From NCBI GenBank assembly GCA_028554645.1, contig JAQOOI010000007.1, positions 1 to 64,000 of the forward strand: a stretch of DNA of 64,000 nt, in the 5' to 3' direction. This DNA is from Omphalotus guepiniiformis (lineage: Eukaryota; Basidiomycota; Agaricomycetes; Agaricales; Omphalotaceae). Position 1 is the stretch's first letter; every line of letters begins with the position of its first letter. The translations under genes and the position numbers were made by a program. Shown piece after piece: positions 9,927 to 19,245 of the stretch. Below the pieces are notes generated by a model that saw only the letters and a program-made list of their open reading frames with translations, made no database searches and had not been told where the DNA came from.

Positions 9927-12900
9927 ATGGATGAAGATGGCAATGCCACAATTGCTGGATATAAGCTGCCAGACAATGAATTGTTTTCAGAACCTGAAAA
10001 GGCTGAGGCATTTGTGTTTGCAGCTGAATCCATCATAAGAGAAAACGATATAGCGGCTGCAGATTCGGTTAGATCGTATTTAAATCGGTCTGTAGACTCA
10101 GAAAAGAAACAAGTGTTCTGTACCTGGCGAGAAAATTTAAATTTGAATTCAAAAGAGCACTTAGATACTCAGAATTCAGACTTAGATACTTGCACGGTAC
10201 TTAATCACACTTCGGAACCCGCATCTGGAACTGAAAAGAGGATGAATAAGGGTAAAACGGTCAAAAGAGAACCGAAACCAGTCCAATCTTCAAGACCCAG
10301 ATGGAGTAGAGATAAGAATGGCAACAAAATGGCCAGATTGGTGACTGTTTTGGCTTCTAGAAAGTACAAACCAGTTGCTATTAAGGTCAAACCTGTTAAA
10401 GCTACCTTACCTGCGGAGTTCCGGATTGAAAGAAAAATAATTGGAGATCCGTTAAAAGATATGCCTGAGTTACCTACTCATCCTCCAGATTTCACTCCTG
10501 GTGAGAGGTACTCTCAAGAAAGAAAAGAAATTGTAGACAAGAATCATAATGAAGGTTTCTTATGGCCTGAAGAAATGAAACTTGTACACCATCTTATGAA
10601 AGTCCAAGAAAAAGCATTTGCATGGGAAGCATCTGAAGGAGGAACCTTTAATACAGAGTTCTTTCCTCCAGTAAAGTTTCCAGTGTTACCACACACTCCT
10701 TGGGTAGAAAGGAATATTCCTATACCTCCAGGGATCTATGATCAAGTGTGTAAAATGATTAAGGACAAAATAGATGCTGGTGTATATGAGCCTTCTAGTT
10801 CATCCTATAGATCCAGATGGTTCTGTGTCTTAAAGAAAGATGGGAAAAGCTTAAGATTGGTCCATAGTTTAGAACCACTCAATAAAGTGACTATTCAACA
10901 TTCAGGAATTCCTCCTGCAACTGCAGATATAGCTAGAAGCTTCTCTGGAAGAGCATGTTTGGGTTTACTGGATATCTTTGTTGGGTATGATGAGAGGCTG
11001 GTTGATAAAAGTTCAAGAGATCTTACAACCTTCCAAACACCTTTTGGCCCACATAGATTAGTGAAGTTACCTATGGGTTGGACAAACTCTGTCCCTATCT
11101 ATCATGATGATGTTACATATATCTTCAGAGATGAAATTCCACATGTAACTAAACCTTACATTGATGATGTACCAGTAAAAGGGCCTGTCAGCAGATATGA
11201 AACTGCAGATGGAGGTTATGAAACTATCCCTGAAAATTCTGGCATCAGAAGGTTTGTGTGGGAGCATCTGCAGAATATGAACAGAATTGTGCAAAGAATG
11301 AAACATGCTGGTGGTACCTTTGCAGGGACCAAAGCTTTCATCTGTGTAGCTGAAGGTGATGTTGTTGGACATCATGTCAGTTATGAAGGAGAAAAGCCAG
11401 TGGAAAGGCTAGCTGAAGTTGTCCTGACTTGTGATGCATCAAAATGGTCTGAGAAGAAAGATATCCGGTCATTTTTGGGCACTGCTGGTCAGATGAGAAT
11501 GTTCATAAAGGATTATGCCAAGAAAGCAAAACCTTTGACAATCTTAACTGGAGATGTGCCTTTTCAAATGGGTCCTGCAGAACTGGAAGCTGTAGAAATG
11601 ATTAAAGATGGGATTAGGAATGCTCCAGCACTCCGTCCTATTGACTATGATTTAAGTACTGGAATCACCCTTTCAGTAGATACTTCCTGGATGGCAGTAG
11701 GTTTCCAACTATATCAGAGAGACCCTGCAGATTCAAAGAAAAAGTTCTACAATTGGATGGGTTCTATTACCTTAAATGAGAGAGAAGCAAGGTTTTCTCA
11801 ACCCAAGAGAGAACTATATGGCTTGATGTTGGCCTTACAACAAACATACTACCAGACATATGGATGTAGGGATCTTACTGTGGAAACAGATGCAAGCTAT
11901 ATTAAAGGAATGCTTGACAAACCCAGTAGTGGTCCCAATGCAACTATAAACAGATGGATTGAAGAAATAAGGAAGTTCCACTTCACCTTGGTACACATCA
12001 AGGGCACTGAACATAAGGGACCAGATGGACTATCTAGACCACCTAGAGGAACCATACCAACTGAAAGAGCGGCATCTAGAGATCCGGATTCATTTGTTGA
12101 TGAAGATGATGGTCTGCCGGTGAAATTCAGAATGGGAGATGGTGAATCTGAGGTACCCTTTGATTTGGAAGCCTTTAAAGATGAAATAGATACTCGAGGT
12201 GGTTACTTGCAGGAAGTTGCAAAGTCAATAGACGACTTTGAGGACGATTTGCAAGAAGCTCTTGAAGAAGAACGTCACTTGAATTCCATTAGAGAGCTGT
12301 TAGCAATTCAACATCCAGTATCTAACTCAATGTTGCAGTTTGCACAGACCTTGGTTATACCTGAAGGAGGTACTGAATGGAAACATGAACACCCATATAG
12401 AAAGGATCACAGATCTGCATCTACAAAGGAACTGGATGAACAACTCGACCTAATCAAAAATTGGTACCTGCAGGGCAATCAGCCTCTAGCTCACCTAGGT
12501 GAGACTGCTATGAAAAAGTTCATTTCCAGGGCTGTAAAGTTCTTTGTAGACAGAGATGGGAGACTCTATAGAAGGAATGATGATACAGGAGGCCAGCATA
12601 GACTGGTTGTGCCTAAAGAGAAAAGGATGTACATGATGCATGCTGCTCATGACCATCTGGGACATAAAGGAATGTTTGCAACAAAAGCTCTCATAGAGAA
12701 GCGTTTTTGGTGGCCAGATTTGAATGGAGATGTCAATTGGTTTGTCAAATCCTGCCAAATCTGCCAGAACCGAAAATTAGAATTGTTGAAGATTCCTCCC
12801 ACTCTTACACACACTCCCTCCCTGTTTCAGAAGATTCATGTGGATGTATTTAAAGTATCACCTCCAAGTAATGGTTGCAAGGATGTTGTACATGGCAGAT

Positions 12901-14003
12901 GTGCACTCTCATCCTGGTCTGAAGGAAGAGCCTTAAGATCTGACAATGCTAGATCATTGGGGGAATGGTTCTTTGATGATATTATATGCAGATGGGGATG
13001 TCCGGATGAAGTAGTAACTGATAATGCACCCCAGATGCGAGCTATGCTTAAATGGCTAGAAGATAAATATGGAATTAAAGGAATTACTATATCTCCTTAC
13101 AATTTCCAAGCAAATGGCAAGATTGAGAGAGCCCACTTTGACATTAGAACTGCCTTGGCAAAAGCTACAGGTGGAGATCTAAAGAGATGGTGGTGGTTTC
13201 TCAAACATGTCTTCTGGGCAGATAGAATTACAGCTAGAAAAGGACTTGGATGTTCACCATACTTCCTTGTTACTGGAGCTGAACCTATCCTACCCTTGGA
13301 TATTGTTGAATCTACATGGTTAGTGAAACTTCCAGATAGAATCTTGACATATGAGGAACTTATTGGCTACAGAGCTCAAGCTCTAGCTAAGCATAGAACC
13401 CATGTGCAGGAGATGATATCTAGAATTGATACAACCAAGAAAGAGACTCTTAGACAATATGAAGAAGAATACAGAAATGTTATCAGAGACTTTGATTTCA
13501 AACCTGGTACACTTATACAAGTCAGAAATACACAAGTTGAGAAGAACTTGGACAGAAAAATGTATCCTAGATACCTGGGACCCATGATTGTAATAAGGAG
13601 AACCAAAGGGGGATCCTACATTGTGGCCCAGATGGATGGCACAGTACTCAGAGAAAAGGTTGCTGCCTTCAGAGTACTACCCCATGTAGCTAGATATGAA
13701 CCAATTCAACTGCCTGAGAACATTCATGAACTTATAGACTTGACTAGTGAACAACTAGAAGAGATGGTCAATGATAACAATGAGCTAGACCCTGAACTTG
13801 AGAGAGATTACATCTTTGACAGTATTCCTCAACTGAGAATTCCTGCTGAAGATGAAGATCTTGATGAGTCCAGTGATGAAGAACTACAATCTGCAAACGA
13901 TGCAGATGAAGAAGAACCAGATTGGGACGCTCCAGTCCAGACCAGGTCTCAAGCTTCACAAATAAATGATAAACACACTATATTTGAACAAAGTAAGAGA
14001 TAG
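9927..14003 (+). CDS. pol: A1 Pol: reverse transcriptase, RNase H, integrase
   Basis: 1358 aa from ATG 9927; coding probably begins upstream by frameshift. Reverse transcriptase has an LLDIFVGYDER block and the catalytic YIDDV at residues 411-415. RNase H follows (SVDTSWMAVG, ETDASY, ending HIKGTEHKGPDGLSRPP). Integrase has an HHCC-type zinc region (HDHLGHKGMF ... CQICQ) and catalytic D973, D1032 and E1067, with 34 residues between the last two rather than the usual 35. A GPY/F-like segment (RYLGPMIVIRR) follows, with an acidic tail and no chromodomain. A1 has Phe1060 in the YNxQANG motif where A2 has Ser, and a one-base change near the end gives a longer C-terminus than A2. The ORF converges on the antisense gene ending at 14171. 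Confidence 0.93.
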   Translation: MDEDGNATIAGYKLPDNELFSEPEKAEAFVFAAESIIRENDIAAADSVRSYLNRSVDSEKKQVFCTWRENLNLNSKEHLDTQNSDLDTCTVLNHTSEPASGTEKRMNKGKTVKREPKPVQSSRPRWSRDKNGNKMARLVTVLASRKYKPVAIKVKPVKATLPAEFRIERKIIGDPLKDMPELPTHPPDFTPGERYSQERKEIVDKNHNEGFLWPEEMKLVHHLMKVQEKAFAWEASEGGTFNTEFFPPVKFPVLPHTPWVERNIPIPPGIYDQVCKMIKDKIDAGVYEPSSSSYRSRWFCVLKKDGKSLRLVHSLEPLNKVTIQHSGIPPATADIARSFSGRACLGLLDIFVGYDERLVDKSSRDLTTFQTPFGPHRLVKLPMGWTNSVPIYHDDVTYIFRDEIPHVTKPYIDDVPVKGPVSRYETADGGYETIPENSGIRRFVWEHLQNMNRIVQRMKHAGGTFAGTKAFICVAEGDVVGHHVSYEGEKPVERLAEVVLTCDASKWSEKKDIRSFLGTAGQMRMFIKDYAKKAKPLTILTGDVPFQMGPAELEAVEMIKDGIRNAPALRPIDYDLSTGITLSVDTSWMAVGFQLYQRDPADSKKKFYNWMGSITLNEREARFSQPKRELYGLMLALQQTYYQTYGCRDLTVETDASYIKGMLDKPSSGPNATINRWIEEIRKFHFTLVHIKGTEHKGPDGLSRPPRGTIPTERAASRDPDSFVDEDDGLPVKFRMGDGESEVPFDLEAFKDEIDTRGGYLQEVAKSIDDFEDDLQEALEEERHLNSIRELLAIQHPVSNSMLQFAQTLVIPEGGTEWKHEHPYRKDHRSASTKELDEQLDLIKNWYLQGNQPLAHLGETAMKKFISRAVKFFVDRDGRLYRRNDDTGGQHRLVVPKEKRMYMMHAAHDHLGHKGMFATKALIEKRFWWPDLNGDVNWFVKSCQICQNRKLELLKIPPTLTHTPSLFQKIHVDVFKVSPPSNGCKDVVHGRCALSSWSEGRALRSDNARSLGEWFFDDIICRWGCPDEVVTDNAPQMRAMLKWLEDKYGIKGITISPYNFQANGKIERAHFDIRTALAKATGGDLKRWWWFLKHVFWADRITARKGLGCSPYFLVTGAEPILPLDIVESTWLVKLPDRILTYEELIGYRAQALAKHRTHVQEMISRIDTTKKETLRQYEEEYRNVIRDFDFKPGTLIQVRNTQVEKNLDRKMYPRYLGPMIVIRRTKGGSYIVAQMDGTVLREKVAAFRVLPHVARYEPIQLPENIHELIDLTSEQLEEMVNDNNELDPELERDYIFDSIPQLRIPAEDEDLDESSDEELQSANDADEEEPDWDAPVQTRSQASQINDKHTIFEQSKR

Positions 14004-14170
14004 ACACTGAAAAGTGACTACCTAACTGCAGATGAAAGTAAAAAGTGGGTAACAGTAGTATGCACTACTAAGATAAACATAAAGGGTGTCTGAGGATGTC
14101 CTATACGGTGTACCAATACCGTGTAAACTGCCCATAAATGATACTGAGATGTCCAGATGTAACATTAAAG

Positions 14171-15573
14171 TCAGAGAATGTCTGCAGATGGAAATGCATG
14201 GAAAGGAGCTGGATCATCAGCAGTACCTGGACCAGACTCCAAGGGACTCTGGTTGGCCCTGTAAGCCTTCTCCTTCTGTCTTCGGAGCAATTCCAGACGG
14301 GAAAACTCCTTGTAGGCAAATCTGTACTGAGAATGATGATACTGAATGGGATGTTGATGAACACTGAGTTCTGTCTTCAAGAAGTTGGAAATTGATTGAA
14401 GAACCTCAGGAGAGAAGTGGTCCAAGTCCATGAAAGGGAACAGAGCAGTGATACGAGTCACAATCTCTTCTCCACTCTCCCGGAGTTTGCGCTCATCTGC
14501 AGGATAATTGAGTTAGATACTCGAAAAAAGCCGCAGATTGGGTGACTACTCACGGTCTGTCTCCTCTCTAAGGTTGACGATTGGGTTCTCAATCCGAGGC
14601 TTCTTCATGACAATCACCTTGTGGGGCTCAGGAATAGGTTCATTCTACATGAACATTTATAGTCAGTACATAAAACTGCATGAATATCTCCAGATGGAAC
14701 TAAAAACTTACATCTTTGGGTCCAACTGAGGTAGCCTGAAAAGTTACCAAGGTACATCAGTCAAGAGAAACGAATGAACAGTTCTGAACATAAATCTGCT
14801 TACCCTTGGAGAAGTAGTTACTACTTTTTCCTTGGAAGACTTATGAACTGTGGTAGTAGTGGGAGAACCTTTGGTTTTGTCCTTGCTAGAGTCCTTGTTA
14901 TCCTTATTGGGAGCGTGGATCGACGCAGAAAGCCCAAGGGAAGGTCCATCTGCCATCTGAGAAAAGAAAGACCATGTTGGGATTTGAGTTAGATACTCAG
15001 TAACCAAGGAGTTAGATACTTACAGTAACGTCTCCGTCACCAGTAATGACCTCAATCTCTTCATCGTCATCATCATCATCCTCAATAAGTTCGGGAGTTT
15101 TAGCTGGCTACACACCGATAGGCAGTTAGATACTCGAAATGAGAGGGATGGTCAATAAAAACGTACTTTGCGCTTCTTAGACCCACTAAGAGTCTCTCTG
15201 CGCTTTGCCAAGTCGTCCCGGAAAGCTTTAATGGCGAAGAAAGTGTCAGGTTCACCTACAGATGGGAACTTCTTGACTGCATCTGCGACCAGATTGACAC
15301 CTTTGTCGAACAAAGTGAACGCTTCCTCGGACTTAGCAACTGCATATGCAGGCAGAGACTTCTTCTGTAATAAGAAATCAAGTTAGATACTGGACCTGGA
15401 ATCAAAGATTGAACATTTACAAGATGACTAGCAAGGGCTGTAATAAGCATCCCAAGCAGTTCAGTATCCGCATCTTTGGCCTCCATGGCTCCAGTAGCTC
15501 GAGAAAGATATCGCTGCGTTGTGGCAACCCACTCAGGACGCTCAGGCCAAGTCTTGGGACCTTTAGGGGCCAT
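14171..15573 (-). CDS. Antisense gene II of element A (A1 copy), seven exons, unknown function
   Basis: Hand-built model. Exons are 15421-15573, 15167-15364, 15024-15107, 14804-14956, 14712-14735, 14554-14644 and 14171-14496, joined by GT-AG introns of 56-68 nt, giving about 342 aa. The start is ATG 15571-15573 (MAPKGPKTWPERPEWV) and the stop is TGA at 14171. Four introns contain CTAAC inside GTATCTAACT 15-35 nt before the acceptor, a good fungal branch site. Exon 2 encodes a helical segment ending in a basic GSKKRK, possibly a nuclear localisation signal. Exon 3 is strongly acidic (six consecutive Asp). Exon 4 is Ser/Thr/Lys-rich, and exon 7 is helical (LFPFMDLDHFSPEVLQSISN) with an Arg/Lys-rich stretch. 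It is convergent with pol, 167 nt away. I do not recognise the family. A2 carries the same gene with intact splice sites as far as I can see. A host-derived or element-borne nuclear protein is inference. Confidence 0.7.
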
Positions 15574-16412
15574 AACTGTAAAATATAGAGATAGAGAAAT
15601 GATAAAAGTGGAAGGGTTGTAGAACCAAGTGATAGATGGTGCTGAGTCGTTCTGAATCTGCGCTGCACCTTTTATATCTGGTCTACCCCGTCTAAATCTG
15701 CAAGTTGGTCATTACTCCTATGCTGTTCAAACAGGCACAATGAGGCCTAGCCAGCGTAGCAGATTGATCAACGGGGACGTTGAAGTTAATTTTACTTGGG
15801 GGGAGAGAGCACACAAAGTTTACAAGGCCAAAAATTTTGAATTTTTGAAATTTCAAATATCTCAAATCTGGAGATCTAGACAGCTTTGACCGCAGAGGAC
15901 TTAGCCGAATAGCATTGCCGAGTAATCAAAAAGCTCTCAACCTTGACAGAAAGGACTTATTAAATTCAATGTATCCTCAAAAAGAAATGATACCTATTGA
16001 AAATTGTGGGCTTAAGTCATTTAAAGAATTGTTTCCCTCTAAAATCGAGTGAGATACTCAATTTGAAGGAGACTCTCAAATTGATTTCTTAGGTTTCACA
16101 CCAGATTCATACCAAGAAAAATGGGATATATATATTTGAGCATAAAAGCTCAGGACTATGATAAAGATACTTTGACCTATACTACTATAAAGTAAGTACA
16201 GGGAGTATCTGCGAGTAAACGATACGTTAAGATATATATATTTGGGCAACCTGGTGTGTTGAACACCAAGGCTACCCGCGACGAAATGCGAACGGATCTG
16301 GCAGGTCCCAGCCAAGCGAAGAAAGCGACAGATCTGTGAGATTGGGACTGAGAGATGGAGAAAGTAAAGGGAAAAAGGGGTACGAACTATGCGTGCACCC
16401 GAGCCTTGAAAG
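15574..16412. other. Spacer between the two antisense genes of A1
   Basis: Probably holds the promoter of antisense gene II and the 3' untranslated region of antisense gene I. It includes the internal PPT-like module at 15766-15808 and an AT-rich segment (15830-16200). A TATATATA stretch lies near 16128. No sense ORF of note. Confidence 0.5.
15766..15808 (+). repeat. Internal polypurine-tract-like module (A1)
   Basis: CGGGGACG followed by ATTTTACTTGGGGGGAGA closely matches the 3' PPT module at 19208-19245 (CGGGGACG, then ATTTTACTTTGGGGGAGA). It could be a second (central) plus-strand primer or a relic of an earlier 3' end. Because both copies also sit 220-310 bp upstream of an antisense start codon, it could instead be a shared antisense promoter element. 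Confidence 0.7.
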
Positions 16413-18941
16413 TCACTCTGAGAGGGGATCGTCCCTCCCAGCTAGTGGACTGCTTTCTGGCACCAGTACCTTGCCGGCTGTCTCCTCCTCCAGCTCGTCT
16501 TCCTTGTCTTCGTCCTCTTCGACCGTGACTTGCGAAGCACCGACCGCCTGAGGCGATTCGTCGATGTCAGCTGTAGCAACGGGAGTAGAACGGATATTGG
16601 AAGGACCGGGCTGCGGCTCGACCTCTGGATCCACCACGATGAAATGACCTGCTTCGTTCCTAGCGATGTAGCTGGCCCGAGACACCAGGTTGATGTCCCA
16701 TCCAAGCGCGGTAGCCAGTAGTTTGAGCTGTTCGTCCGAATAGTCGAACGTCGGGTCGCCAGTCTGAACCTGATGTAAAACGAGACGAGGATCGCGACAC
16801 GAAGCTTTGATATGATCTTGACGCTGCAAAATCGTTCGGTGTACCCGTTCCATCGCCCGCATCTGCGCGGAGACGCTGTTCTGCATGTCCTCGTAGGTGT
16901 CGATGAGAATCTGCAACTGCTCAGCTTCCTGAGAGACAACTAAGAAACGAAGAACCTTTAGTAAAAAGATGTCTAAAGAAATGAAAGGAATACTTACCTG
17001 TACTGCCGCTGCGAGCCAATGTGTATGAAAGGCATCGCAACTGATCGCTGCCTTCCAAACCGTACGACCAGCTACAGGTATGGTTGTCCTTTGCGCAGGT
17101 AGCGCAGCGCCATTCGAAAGTCTTGCTGTTGAACTGAGGACGGCATTCTCTACCTTCAGTGTGAGTACCGCCGACGCAGGCAGCACAAATGGAGTCGCCG
17201 AAGAACTAAAAGAGTGACGAAAAGAAAATTTAGCGGGTATTAATCTCGAGTCAGAAAGATACTCACCCTATCGAATGTGCGGTTGACTGAAACGAGTTGC
17301 TGTAAAGTAACAGGACGGCCATAAGGCCATCCAAAGACAACACGGCCTGTAAAAGAACCGTTAAACAAACACTAGAAAAATGAAATAAAAGAGATACTTA
17401 CCGGGTATCGCTTCAAAGTCCTCCTTCGCACGATTTTGAGGTGTTCGTCCATCCGATCGCTAAGGAAAGACATTGTCAGTAAAAGGAAATGAAATAAAAA
17501 GAAATGACAAGACTTACTTGAAGATTTGGGGCCTCGTAACGAGTGCCCGGAGCAAGAGAAACAGAAGAAGTAGAGAAATCAGCGCGAGAAGCCCATAGAG
17601 GTGCCTCAAAGTCGACGTTGAGATTGACTGGGGCCTTAGCACCCTCAGTCTTGACCAATTTCTCCTCTTCCTTCTTCTCCTCTTCCTCGTCGCTGGATGC
17701 AGGAACAGTAATTGAAGTCGCCTTGGAGCGAGTCTTTCGAGACGCTGGGTCATCGGCAGGCTCTTCCACACGCATCTTCCAAATCTTCGGTTTTGGCTTG
17801 ACCACCTGTTTACCCTTGCCCTGTGTAAGAAAACATGAGAAAAGAATAAATAAATCTATAAGGAAACGTACCTTTGAAGCTACAGCTGCAGGCTTCTTAC
17901 CCTCAGAAACGCGAGACTTCTTGACCGGAGGCTCAGAGTTCTCGGACTCGAAGTCAGTATCATCGTCGTCGCCGTCGGTCAGCTCAGTAGATTCGGCCGT
18001 GGCTTCAACGTCGGAGATCTTGCGTTTCATCTAAAAATGATAAAATAAGAAGGACCTCTTCAAACAAAAAGAAAAGACATACCGAACGACCCGGTAAGGG
18101 CGTTACACTAGTCTTGGCCTTTGGCTTTGGCTTTGGCTTTGGTTTTGAAACCGGTGCCGAAACCTTCGAAGATTCAGCGCGAGCAACCTTGGCGGACGAA
18201 GCCAGTGTGGCGAGAGGCGGGAGTAAGATCTCATCGTCGTCGTTGTCTTCCTCGAGCTGCGGAGTTTGCTTAAGCTTAGGAAATGGGGGTAGTGGTTCCC
18301 ACAAATTGCGAAGCTGTAAAGAGTTAGCAAAAGAAATGAAACCAGTCTGAGAGATACTTACTGTATACTTGAGGCAGAAAGCATCAAGTTTAGCGCGGTT
18401 TAGCCCCCAGGGCGGCACAATAAATGAAGTCGGTTTGGCCTGATGAAGCCATAAAGCGAGATTGCATACAGAAAGAAAAGAACCGGTAAAATAGTCGGGA
18501 AGATGTGTATGTGCTCGCTGGGACCGATTAAATGTTAAAGCGATGCGAGTCTGTAAAGATGAGATTAGCTATAACGAAGATGAAAAGAAATGATGCCTAC
18601 CAAGGCGAGATTCAAATCGTCGAAAGCGGATGTAATGGTCCTCAACCTAAGACCCTTTCCAAACTCCTTGAACGATTGGTCCCGTAGACGTCGGTCCAAG
18701 TCGCCTAGCCTTGAAACGATGGCGGAAAGAGCCTTGTAATCTTCTTCGTTCATGTCTGAGAGCTGTGAGAGGGAAAAGAAAAGAAAGAGGCCGTCAATTG
18801 AGAGCGGTTCTCGAATATATATGTGACACACTGTGAAAAGCAGCGCGTGAGAGAAAGGAATTAAAAAGGACTTACCGGTACCTCGGAAGGCTCCCTACTG
18901 AGAGTGATAGAGGAAGCCAATTGCCTGGAAAAGTCATCCAT
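16413..18941 (-). CDS. Antisense gene I of element A (A1 copy), ten exons, cysteine-motif protein
   Basis: Hand-built model. Exons are 18876-18941, 18601-18762, 18362-18550, 18083-18313, 17872-18030, 17518-17820, 17402-17459, 17267-17346, 16998-17205 and 16413-16939. All introns are GT-AG, eight of 48-61 nt and the first 113 nt, and phases agree throughout, giving about 660 aa. The start is ATG 18941 (MDDFSRQLASS). Residues 23-140 are a helical, well-conserved domain (DLDRRLRDQSF, PPWGLNR). 160-370 is charged and Lys/Glu/Asp-rich with a KPKPKPKPK run and likely nuclear signals (MKRK, VKKSR). Residues 423-460 hold CX2CX10CX12CX2CX6C, a possible zinc-binding motif of a kind I associate with basidiomycete multigene families. 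A coiled coil (about 487-520) and an acidic tail follow. Function unknown. The gene recurs in A2 (one nonsense change) and in part in A3. Confidence 0.75.
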
Positions 18942-19245
18942 CGGGGGACGAAGTGAGATGTGAAGAGAAAACGAGAATCACTGTCTGTTTAAGTCGAAAC
19001 TTCGACAGAAGTAGATTGCGGGTTTCGCCGAAGTCTGACATTGCCGTCACATGCCGATGTAAATATATTGACTGGCGATCAATCGAGAAAAGTTTTGCCT
19101 GAAGGCAGTCCGTGAGACGTGATATTGTGATATTGAACAGTACGAAATGTGCTTCTATGACAAATCTGCTAGTAATAATTGTATCTAACTCGATTTTGGC
19201 CAATCTGGTACGATCGGGGACGATCTTATTTTACTTTGGGGGAGA
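18942..19245. other. A1 upstream region of antisense gene I with the 3' polypurine tract
   Basis: The sense strand ends in the PPT module (CGGGGACG at about 19214; ATTTTACTTTGGGGGAGA ending at 19245), which abuts the 3' LTR and primes plus-strand DNA. Read on the minus strand this is the immediate upstream region of antisense gene I. The same 300 bp is conserved at 45119-45422 (A2) and 60647-60950 (A3). Confidence 0.7.

Noticed and set aside
11067..13959. Minus-strand ORFs opposite pol (60-106 codons)
   Set aside because: They are shadows of a strongly biased pol coding frame and show no splice structure or domain.
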